Below are positions 1 to 5,028 of a stretch of DNA of 6,294 nt, in pieces. Location of the stretch: the NCBI GenBank assembly GCA_949286445.1, contig CASECL010000299.1, positions 1-6,294 of the forward strand. The letters are read 5' to 3'. A program made the translations under genes and the position numbers. This stretch comes from an uncultured bacterium. GTDB taxonomy: Bacteria > Verrucomicrobiota > Lentisphaeria > Victivallales > Victivallaceae. Within the stretch, counting starts at the first letter, position 1; each line of letters starts with the position of its first letter. The notes beneath the pieces were generated by a model. It was not told the origin of the DNA, searched no databases, and saw only the letters and a list, made by a program, of their open reading frames with translations.

Positions 1-93
1 CTGAACTTCTCGTCCCGGATACCAGGCCTGTCCATTTTGTCCGTTCTGTCCGCCGTTTTCTCCAAAGTCATAGAGTGCAATCCGCGGAGACAC
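1..93 (-). CDS. Possible 5' part of an unrecognised minus-strand gene (cut by window edge)
   Basis: A minus-strand frame stays open from a possible GTG start at 93 to the left edge (31 codons). It reads an acidic/aromatic start (LYDFGENG) and then three Gly-Gln-X units (GQN, GQN, GQA) followed by WYPGREVQ. The first two units are encoded as GGA CAG AAC and GGA CAA AAT, so the third bases differ while the residues are kept, which hints at real coding. Against it: there is no visible Shine-Dalgarno sequence, the proposed start is only 9 bases past the tRNA 3' end, the next in-frame stop upstream lies inside the tRNA gene, and both plus-strand frames checked here (1 and 2) are also open across this short stretch. 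The family is not recognised. It could equally be non-coding spacer. Confidence 0.2.
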   Translation of the reverse strand, partial: MSPRIALYDFGENGGQNGQNGQAWYPGREVQ

Positions 94-94
94 C

Positions 95-101
95 AAAAAA
101 A
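95..101 (-). terminator. T7 run directly after the tRNA CCA end
   Basis: On the minus strand, seven T residues follow the encoded CCA without any gap. The tRNA's own GC-rich T stem (GGGGG/CCCCC) and acceptor stem precede the run and could act as the stem of an intrinsic terminator, as for many single bacterial tRNA genes. No separate hairpin is present between the tRNA and the T run. Confidence 0.35.
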
Positions 102-186
102 TGGTACTCGAGGGGGGACTTGAACCCCCATGGATAAATCCATATGGACCTCAACCATACGCGTCTGCCAATTCCGCCACCCGAGC
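102..186 (-). tRNA. tRNA-Leu, anticodon GAG
   Basis: This is a complete class II tRNA of 85 nt that reads CUC and CUU leucine codons. Read on the minus strand, the acceptor strand GCTCGGG begins at 186 and pairs with CTCGAGT, followed by discriminator A and an encoded CCA ending at 102. The D arm has the leucine-typical TGGCGGAATTGGCAGACGC. The anticodon stem TATGG/CCATA encloses the loop TTGAGGT, placing the GAG anticodon at plus-strand 150-152. A long variable arm forms TGGA-TTTA-TCCA, and the T arm is GGGGG-TTCAAGT-CCCCC. The first acceptor pair is a G1-U72 wobble and pair 6-67 is G-U; the other five are Watson-Crick. The long variable arm, anticodon and A73 all agree with Leu. The gene is transcribed away from the dus gene on its right. 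Confidence 0.96.
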
Positions 187-196
187 ATCCGGCAAA

Positions 197-215
197 TTCG
201 CCCCAGTGAGGCGAA
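197..215. other. Short hairpin in the tRNA 5' leader
   Basis: TTCGCC (197-202) and GGCGAA (210-215) form a perfect 6-bp stem around a 7-base loop. It lies 10 bases upstream of the mature tRNA 5' end. If transcription starts near 219, this hairpin makes up much of the precursor leader that RNase P would remove. No T run follows on either strand, so it does not look like an intrinsic terminator. Confidence 0.35.
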
Positions 216-225
216 ATGCTTTGTT

Positions 226-253
226 AATATATTTCAAAATATGAAATTTACAA
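226..253 (-). promoter_or_regulatory. Candidate sigma70-type promoter for the tRNA-Leu gene
   Basis: On the minus strand, TTGTAA (plus-strand 248-253) and TATATT (226-231) are separated by 16 bases. They match the -35 consensus at 4 of 6 positions and the -10 consensus at 5 of 6. The start point would fall near 219, giving a leader of about 33 nt before the mature tRNA. The surrounding DNA is strongly AT-rich, so chance matches are possible. Confidence 0.45.
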
Positions 254-264
254 ATCAAAACTGG

Positions 265-300
265 AAAAAAAACAAATTTTTTTTGATTTTTTTTTGTTTT
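265..300. repeat. Homopolymeric A/T tracts in the tRNA-dus spacer
   Basis: A8 (265-272), CAAA, T8 (277-284), GA, T9 (287-295), G and T4 (297-300) follow one another. The A8 and T8 tracts can pair around a CAAA loop. The block lies between the two divergent promoter candidates. Such tracts usually bend DNA or keep it nucleoid-free, and they are prone to slippage. No protein-coding reading is credible here. Confidence 0.6.
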
Positions 301-323
301 AGGGGGTTTTATCCGCTTTTTTC

Positions 324-352
324 TTGATTTTAACGGCAGTCAGATATATATT
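324..352 (+). promoter_or_regulatory. Candidate promoter for dus, very close to its start codon
   Basis: TTGATT (324-329) and TATATT (347-352) are 17 bases apart, matching the -35 consensus at 4 of 6 positions and the -10 consensus at 5 of 6. Transcription would then begin around 358-360, just before the ATG at 363, giving a nearly leaderless mRNA. This fits the lack of a Shine-Dalgarno sequence there. The alternative in-frame TTG start at 324 coincides with this -35 element, which argues against that start. Confidence 0.35.
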
Positions 353-362
353 TTCAAGATAT

Positions 363-1313
363 ATGGAAAAGCAGAAAAACAATTTTTACCCATCCGGGGC
401 AATGTTGCTGGCTCCGTTGTCGGGATATACGGATTATCCGTTTCGCGCGGCGGCGCGCCGGTGCGGGTGTGTATATGCTTTCACCGAGATGATTGACGCG
501 GCCGCGCTGGTGTACGCACGCGAGAGAACCCAGAAAATGCTCTTCAGGGGGGATGATGAACCGTTTCTCGGTGTACAGCTGCTGGGAAGAAATGAAAAAC
601 ACCTGGAAGTCGCGTCGCAAATTCTTAATGATTATGACTTTGATGTTCTGGATTTTAATTTGGGATGCCCGGTGCCGAAAGTTGCGAAAAAAGGGGCCGG
701 TGCTGTGCTGGGGCGTGATATTGAGGCGGCATGGCGTTGTTTTGAAATTATTGCCGCCAATAGCCGTCACCCGTTGAGTGCAAAGATCCGCATTGCTGAT
801 GAAAGCAATGTGGAAATGACTTTGAAACTGGCTCAGGGACTGGCGGAAAGAGGTGCAAGAGTAATAACTGTTCACGGCAGAATAAAGGAAAAAATATATT
901 CCGGACCGGTATTTTATGACCAGATCCGGGTTCTGCATGACAATTTGGACGTGCAGGTTGTCGCCAACGGCGGTATTTTTGACCGGGATACCTATGAAGA
1001 TGCGGTCGGAAAAAGTTCCTGTGACGCTGTTATGGCGGCAAGGGGGGCGATGGGAAACTTCTGGATATTTGACCATTTCAGGCGTCCGGAACGTGAGGAA
1101 CTGCTGGATTTCATGCATCGACATGTTTTGGAAACGGTTGACTTCTACGGCGAGGAAATTGGAATGAAACTCTCCAGGAAAAATATTCATGACTACTTGA
1201 AGGGCAAGGGTTTCTGCGGTGAATGGAGAGGGAAAGCAAGTTTTCTTAAAACCGTGAAAGATTTTGAGCAGTTCATTGCCGATGCTCCTGAAATGGCAGG
1301 TGCCCGGCATTGA
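363..1313 (+). CDS. dus: tRNA-dihydrouridine synthase, DusB-like
   Basis: This flavoenzyme reduces uridines in the D loop of tRNA to dihydrouridine using FMN and NADPH in the cytoplasm. The product is 316 aa if started at ATG 363, the usual family length. Visible landmarks, numbered from that Met, are the N-terminal TIM-barrel strand MLLAPLSGYTDYPFR (14-28), the catalytic Cys motif NLGCPVPKV with C102 and N99 followed by KKGAGAVL, the FMN/tRNA-contact lysine in SAKIRI (K141), the TVHGR histidine (H171), VVANGGI (N202) and the phosphate-binding AARGAMGNFWIF (R227 region). A smaller helical C-terminal domain follows. The KKGAG segment resembles DusB more than DusA or DusC; the exact uridine modified is not certain. 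An in-frame TTG at 324 would add 13 residues; it lacks a Shine-Dalgarno and overlaps the promoter candidate, so ATG 363 is preferred. ATG 402 would begin at the first barrel strand and seems too late. The gene is divergent from a tRNA gene. Confidence 0.93.
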   Translation: MEKQKNNFYPSGAMLLAPLSGYTDYPFRAAARRCGCVYAFTEMIDAAALVYARERTQKMLFRGDDEPFLGVQLLGRNEKHLEVASQILNDYDFDVLDFNLGCPVPKVAKKGAGAVLGRDIEAAWRCFEIIAANSRHPLSAKIRIADESNVEMTLKLAQGLAERGARVITVHGRIKEKIYSGPVFYDQIRVLHDNLDVQVVANGGIFDRDTYEDAVGKSSCDAVMAARGAMGNFWIFDHFRRPEREELLDFMHRHVLETVDFYGEEIGMKLSRKNIHDYLKGKGFCGEWRGKASFLKTVKDFEQFIADAPEMAGARH

Positions 1314-1329
1314 ATTTTCATGGCCGGGT
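1302..1329 (+). terminator. Hairpin overlapping the dus stop codon, possible weak terminator
   Basis: CCCGGC (1303-1308) pairs with GCCGGG (1323-1328), extendable by a G-T pair (1302/1329). The 14-base loop contains the TGA stop. The stem is GC-rich but the downstream sequence is TAAAATAG rather than a T run, so it may be a stabilising 3' hairpin or a factor-assisted terminator rather than a classical intrinsic one. Confidence 0.3.
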
Positions 1330-1430
1330 AAAATAGAAGTGTACGTCAATATGCAGCGTGCCGCAGGGCAGGTGAAGGGCGGCAGTAGGAAAGGCAATTT
1401 AATTATGCGTTTAACTTGTTGCAGATTAAA

Positions 1431-1577
1431 ATGTTCTGCAATGAAATCTGCGGACTTTGTTGTGTGAATGTCGATCCCGGCCGGGATGATAACGGCGGAG
1501 CAGGAAAAACGCTGATTGAGCAGTTGGAAAATACGGAATTTCCCGTCGCCGAAGAGAGAGATTTTCAGATAGTGTGA
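1431..1577 (+). CDS. Doubtful small ORF, 48 aa, Cys-rich N-terminus
   Basis: ATG to TGA with 48 codons. The N-terminus holds four cysteines (C3, C7, C10, C11) in the pattern CNEICGLCC. A D/G-rich stretch, DPGRDDNGGAGK, and an amphipathic acidic part, TLIEQLENTEFPV, follow. Base and codon use resemble the neighbouring genes. There is no Shine-Dalgarno sequence ahead of the ATG, and the sequence DPGRD is encoded by the palindrome at 1474-1487, so composition may reflect structure rather than coding. The GG-x-LIEQLE-x-FPV part faintly recalls the start of MoaB/MogA-type domains, which would make it a decayed fragment; this is a weak impression only. No function is assigned. Confidence 0.15.
   Translation: MFCNEICGLCCVNVDPGRDDNGGAGKTLIEQLENTEFPVAEERDFQIV
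1474..1487. repeat. Perfect 14-bp palindrome
   Basis: ATCCCGGCCGGGAT reads identically on both strands with no central spacer. With zero loop it is a poor RNA hairpin but a good candidate for a dimeric protein binding site, lying 168 bases upstream of the ABC transporter start. It may also be coincidence, since CCGG words are frequent throughout the window. Confidence 0.4.
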
Positions 1578-1654
1578 TTGCGAAAATGCTTTAAGTGGAT
1601 GCATTTGTAAATCAGGATAATTTGTGTTGTGTCAGAAATTGAAAGGGTGCACAG

Positions 1655-3418
1655 ATGATATCGCCTATGATGTGGCGCTTTCTGCGCTACTACCGTCCAT
1701 ATAAATGGCTGTTTCTTTTGGATATGTTTTGTGCGCTCGCAGTTTCCGCGATTGATCTGGCGTTTCCGCAGATTCTTAATCTGCTGACCAAGGGGTTGTT
1801 CACCCGGCCGGCAGCGGAAATTATCCGCGTTATCTGGTATGTTGGTGCCGGATTGTTCGCACTGTATCTGCTGCGTTACGGATGCCAGTATTTCATCACC
1901 TCCTGGGGGCATATTATGGGAGCGCGGATGGAGAGCGATATGCGGGAAGATCTCTTCGACCATTATCATAAATTGAGCTTTTCTTATTATGATCGCAATA
2001 ACACCGGAGAAATGATGTCCAAACTGGTTTCGGATCTGTTTGATATCACGGAACTTGCCCATCATGGTCCGGAAACGTTGTTGATTTCCATCCTGAAAAT
2101 AACCGGGGCATTCGCCATTCTCCTGACCATTCATGTCCCGATGACGCTGATTTTGCTGGCAGTGACAATAGGCATGGCCGTTTTCAGTCTGACTCAAAAC
2201 CGCAAAATGCGCCGGATCTTTCTGGATAACCGCCAGAAGATCGCCAAGGTTAATGCCAGAATTCAGGATTCTCTTGCCGGTATCCGCGTGGTAAAATCAT
2301 TTGCCAATGAGGAAATTGAGCGCGGAAAATTCGGCGACAGCAATCAGGCATTCCTGAATTCCAAGACGGAAAGTTATAAAATTATGGGGATATTTCACGC
2401 CGGAAATTCCTTTTTCCAGGGGCTGCTTTATATCGCAATTCTGGTTTCCGGGGGGCTGTTCGTCGCCGATGGGACTTTGAAAGCGGCGGAGCTGGCTATT
2501 TATGCATTGTATGTCGGTATATTCCTTCAGCCGGTTGAGATGCTGGTCAATTTTACCGAACAGTTTCAGCGCGGCTGGTCTGGATTCCGGCGTTTTTCCG
2601 AAGTGCTGGGGACTATGCCTGCCATCACCGACCGGCATGGCGCGCGTGAACTCGGTACGGTGCAGGGGGAGATCACTTACGATCAGGTCTCATTCGCCTA
2701 TGAAACCGGCCCGGAAGTACTGCATAATATCAGCTTTCAGATCCCCGCCGGTCAGACAGTTGCGCTGGTGGGACCTTCCGGTGGCGGAAAAAGCACAATT
2801 TGTTCTTTGCTGCCGAGGTTTTACGATGTGACCGCTGGAGCAATCCGGATTGACGGCATTGATGTAAGGGACTGCAAATTGAAATCACTGCGCAGCAAAA
2901 TCGGGATTGTTCAGCAGGATGTTTACATGTTTCAAGGTACGATCCGCGACAATATCTGCTATGGGAAACCGGATGCATCTGATGAGGAAATTGTTGCGGC
3001 GGCCAGACGCGCCAATATTCATGAGGACATTCTCGGTTTTCCGGACGGGTATGCCACGGAAGTGGGCGAACGCGGTGTCCGGCTCTCCGGGGGGCAGAAA
3101 CAGCGTATTGCGATTGCCAGAGTATTTCTGCGCAATCCGCCGGTTCTTATTCTGGATGAAGCTACTTCCGCGCTGGACAATGAGAGTGAACGGCACATTC
3201 AAAGTGCTCTTGCCGCATTATCCCGCGGTCGTACTACGCTGGTAATCGCCCACCGGCTGAGTACCATACGCCACGCCGACCGGATCATTGCAATTGACAA
3301 TGGACGCATCGCAGAAGCCGGAACTCATGCCGAACTGTTGCGGCGCAACGGCATTTACGCCCATTATTACAATATGCAGTTTGACTTTGACGGTCAGCCG
3401 GAGCGACAGGCGAATTGA
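1655..3418 (+). CDS. ABC exporter half-transporter, MsbA/MdlB-like (TMD-NBD fusion)
   Basis: The product is an inner-membrane ATP-driven exporter subunit of 587 aa that should work as a homodimer or pair with a partner. The N-terminal part (about 15-310) is a six-helix type IV exporter domain with the coupling-helix region FSYYDRNNTGEMMSKLVSD (108-126) and the SLAGIRVVKSFANEE segment (206-220). The nucleotide-binding domain has every functional element: A-loop Y349, Walker A GPSGGGKST (373-381), Q-loop Q421 in VQQD, signature LSGGQ (477-481), Walker B VLILDE with D501 and catalytic E502, D-loop SALD (505-508) and H-loop H533. It is therefore expected to be active. The start is supported by AAAGGG seven bases ahead of ATG 1655. 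There is no C39 peptidase domain, so it is not a bacteriocin-processing exporter. Substrate is unknown; lipids such as lipid A, drugs or peptides are the usual candidates. It stands alone with spacers on both sides. Confidence 0.93.
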   Translation: MISPMMWRFLRYYRPYKWLFLLDMFCALAVSAIDLAFPQILNLLTKGLFTRPAAEIIRVIWYVGAGLFALYLLRYGCQYFITSWGHIMGARMESDMREDLFDHYHKLSFSYYDRNNTGEMMSKLVSDLFDITELAHHGPETLLISILKITGAFAILLTIHVPMTLILLAVTIGMAVFSLTQNRKMRRIFLDNRQKIAKVNARIQDSLAGIRVVKSFANEEIERGKFGDSNQAFLNSKTESYKIMGIFHAGNSFFQGLLYIAILVSGGLFVADGTLKAAELAIYALYVGIFLQPVEMLVNFTEQFQRGWSGFRRFSEVLGTMPAITDRHGARELGTVQGEITYDQVSFAYETGPEVLHNISFQIPAGQTVALVGPSGGGKSTICSLLPRFYDVTAGAIRIDGIDVRDCKLKSLRSKIGIVQQDVYMFQGTIRDNICYGKPDASDEEIVAAARRANIHEDILGFPDGYATEVGERGVRLSGGQKQRIAIARVFLRNPPVLILDEATSALDNESERHIQSALAALSRGRTTLVIAHRLSTIRHADRIIAIDNGRIAEAGTHAELLRRNGIYAHYYNMQFDFDGQPERQAN

Positions 3419-3468
3419 AGATAACAGTCAGAATGGATAAAAAAACGCAGAATTTTCAAGCGGAGTAA

Positions 3469-3497
3469 TTGCATAATTGATTTAATGTAAGTATCTT
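3469..3497 (+). promoter_or_regulatory. Weak candidate promoter for the cstA-larA operon
   Basis: TTGCAT (3469-3474) and TATCTT (3492-3497) lie 17 bases apart in an AT-rich spacer. The -35 matches consensus at 3 of 6 positions and the -10 at 4 of 6. The start point would be near 3504, giving a leader of about 50 nt. The rest of the 134-base spacer (3419-3552) shows no hairpin with a T run, so partial read-through from the ABC gene cannot be excluded. Confidence 0.25.
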
Positions 3498-3534
3498 AAA
3501 TAAAAACAACAAAAGTCACAACAAATTATTACAG

Positions 3535-3544
3535 AAAGGACGGA
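3535..3544 (+). promoter_or_regulatory. Ribosome binding site of cstA
   Basis: AAAGGA (3535-3540) lies 12 bases and a second GGA (3542-3544) 8 bases ahead of ATG 3553. An out-of-frame ATG at 3545 lies between the site and the chosen start; it opens a different frame, so the site itself supports 3553 for the transporter. Confidence 0.55.
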
Positions 3545-3552
3545 ATGTCATT

Positions 3553-5028
3553 ATGTTGCTGTTTTTTGACGGTTTGCTGATTCTATTGGCAGGGTATTTA
3601 CTCTACGGAAAGGTTATTCAGCGTCTGGTAATGCCGGACCGGCGGGAAACTCCGGCGATAAGGCACCATGACGGTGTGGACTATGTGGTTTTGCCGAAAT
3701 GGAAAAATATGCTTATTCAGCTGCTTAATATCGCCGGAGTGGGGCCGGTGATCGGCGTTATTCTCGGAATTAAATTCGGTGAGATAGTTTTTTTCATTAT
3801 CCCAATCGGAAACGTCATTGGCGGCGCAGTACATGATTACATCTCCGGCATGATGTCAATCCGTAATGACGGGGCAAATCTGCCCACCCTGATCAAGAAA
3901 TATCTCGGAAAGGGATATTATGGTATTTTCGGCGTCTTTATGACTTTGCTGCTGCTGCTGGTGGTGGCGGTGTTCATCAATATTCCCGCCGGATTGGTCA
4001 ATACCTCCATTAAAGACGGTTCACTTGATCTCTTCTGGCCGGCAGTCGTGGTTATTTTTATTTATTATATCTGCGCCACGCTGTTTCCGGTGGACAAAAT
4101 AATCGGCAAAATTTACCCGGTTTTCGGAGCGGTACTGCTGATAAGCTCCTTTGCCATTCTCGGAAGTTTGATTTTCTGTCTGTTCAAAAATCCGGAAATG
4201 CTTACCATGTCAGAAGGATTCAGGGAAAATATGTTCACTGCCGCTAATAATCACCCGGTAATACCGCTGCTTTTTGTTACCATTGCCTGCGGCATAATTT
4301 CCGGATTTCATGCCACTCAGTCCCCGATTGTTGCCCGTACCATGCGGAGCGAAAAAGAAGGTTTGGATACTTACTACGGCATGATGATCGCTGAAGGTGT
4401 GATTGCTATGATTTGGGCCGCTGGAGCAATGGCGGTTTACAACGCCAATCCTGCACTCATGCTGGGCAAAGAGGTGGTGACCTTGCGGATTATTGCCGAA
4501 CGGTTCCTCGGACAATGGTGGGGGCAGCTGACGGTGATCGGCGTGATTATCCTGGCGATTACCTCCGGCGATACCGCCATGCGCAGTCTCCGGCTCAGCC
4601 TGGCGGAGATGTTCAAAATCAATCAGCGGAAAATCACCTCCAGACTGCTGCTCTGCCTGCCGCTGATCGTGGTTATTTCCGGGTTGCTCTGGTGGTCAAA
4701 TCAGAATGCTAAGACCTTCGGCTACCTCTGGAACTATTTTGCCTGGGGCAATCAGGTGCTGGCGGCGTCAACTCTGCTGGCATGTACAGTGTGGCTGTAT
4801 ATCAGAAAGAAAAATATTTTCTACACTCTGCTTCCGGGAATGTTCATGAGTTTCATCGTCATCTGCTTTATCTTCTGGACTTCCCGGGAACATGGAGGAC
4901 CCTACGGTTTGGGATTTTCACTCCGGGACGCGATTATCGTATCACTGCTGTGCGTGGCGGCATTGACCTTCTGGCTGATCAAACGCTGCCGCAAAGCGGC
5001 GGTGAAGTTGGGTGACAGGGAAAAATAA
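3553..5028 (+). CDS. cstA: CstA-family carbon-starvation transporter, short form
   Basis: This is a polytopic inner-membrane transporter of 491 aa with about 12 hydrophobic segments. CstA-family members import peptides or pyruvate, energised by ion gradients (E. coli CstA and BtsT are known pyruvate transporters). Family hallmarks are present: LNIAGVGPVIG (58-68), GGAVHDYISGMMSIRNDG (90-107), ISGFHATQSPIVARTMRSE (249-267), ITSGDTAMRSLRLSLAE (336-352) and FGYLWNYFAWGNQVLAASTL (389-408). It is about 200 residues shorter than the roughly 700-aa E. coli proteins and matches the shorter form seen in many anaerobes; it looks intact, not truncated. The stop codon shares a base with the start of larA (TAATG), implying coupled translation and a linked function. 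The substrate here is most plausibly lactate, pyruvate or a related acid, inferred from the neighbour only. Confidence 0.9.
   Translation: MLLFFDGLLILLAGYLLYGKVIQRLVMPDRRETPAIRHHDGVDYVVLPKWKNMLIQLLNIAGVGPVIGVILGIKFGEIVFFIIPIGNVIGGAVHDYISGMMSIRNDGANLPTLIKKYLGKGYYGIFGVFMTLLLLLVVAVFINIPAGLVNTSIKDGSLDLFWPAVVVIFIYYICATLFPVDKIIGKIYPVFGAVLLISSFAILGSLIFCLFKNPEMLTMSEGFRENMFTAANNHPVIPLLFVTIACGIISGFHATQSPIVARTMRSEKEGLDTYYGMMIAEGVIAMIWAAGAMAVYNANPALMLGKEVVTLRIIAERFLGQWWGQLTVIGVIILAITSGDTAMRSLRLSLAEMFKINQRKITSRLLLCLPLIVVISGLLWWSNQNAKTFGYLWNYFAWGNQVLAASTLLACTVWLYIRKKNIFYTLLPGMFMSFIVICFIFWTSREHGGPYGLGFSLRDAIIVSLLCVAALTFWLIKRCRKAAVKLGDREK

Larger units (their letters stand above)
1314..1654. other. Spacer between dus and the ABC transporter gene, no convincing gene
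   Basis: These 341 bases contain no recognisable gene. They hold the 3' arm of the dus stop-codon hairpin, a 14-bp perfect palindrome (1474-1487), a doubtful 48-codon frame (1431-1577), a GATAAT word (1616-1621) with no matching -35 element at normal spacing, and the Shine-Dalgarno sequence AAAGGG (1642-1647) of the next gene. Frames here are short and lack ribosome binding sites. The spacer is long for this otherwise compact region, so it could be the remnant of a decayed gene or hold an upstream regulatory leader. Confidence 0.6.

Noticed and set aside
1..122. Plus-strand frame from the left edge ending at TGA 120-122
   Set aside because: It would run into the antisense of the tRNA 3' end, has no recognisable content, and the window edge prevents any start from being seen.
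130..327. 65-codon plus-strand frame from 130
   Set aside because: It begins inside the antisense of the tRNA-Leu gene and runs through the poly-A/T tracts, giving a Phe/Lys-rich low-complexity product with no ribosome binding site.
1437..1461. CX3CX2C in the small frame as a radical SAM iron-sulfur motif
   Set aside because: The frame is only 48 codons, with no barrel following, so the spacing match is taken as chance.
354..1604. Very long (416-codon) minus-strand open frame antisense to dus and into the spacer
   Set aside because: It covers the dus gene, whose plus-strand product has all family motifs. The antisense product is rich in His, Ser, Cys and Arg with no recognisable domain, as expected from reading a real gene backwards, and no ribosome binding site was recognised for it.
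1565..2197. 210-codon minus-strand frame antisense to the start of the ABC transporter gene
   Set aside because: The sense strand encodes a convincing exporter with membrane segments. The antisense product has a low-complexity Gln/His/Asn-rich composition and no domain.
1431..3418. Small GG-containing peptide plus ABC exporter as a bacteriocin-like secretion pair
   Set aside because: The exporter lacks a C39 peptidase domain, the GG in the small frame is not preceded by a typical double-glycine leader, and the small frame has no ribosome binding site.
3419..3552. Possible riboswitch or intrinsic terminator between the ABC gene and cstA
   Set aside because: No stable hairpin with a T run and no recognisable conserved riboswitch core could be seen; the stretch is simple AT-rich spacer.
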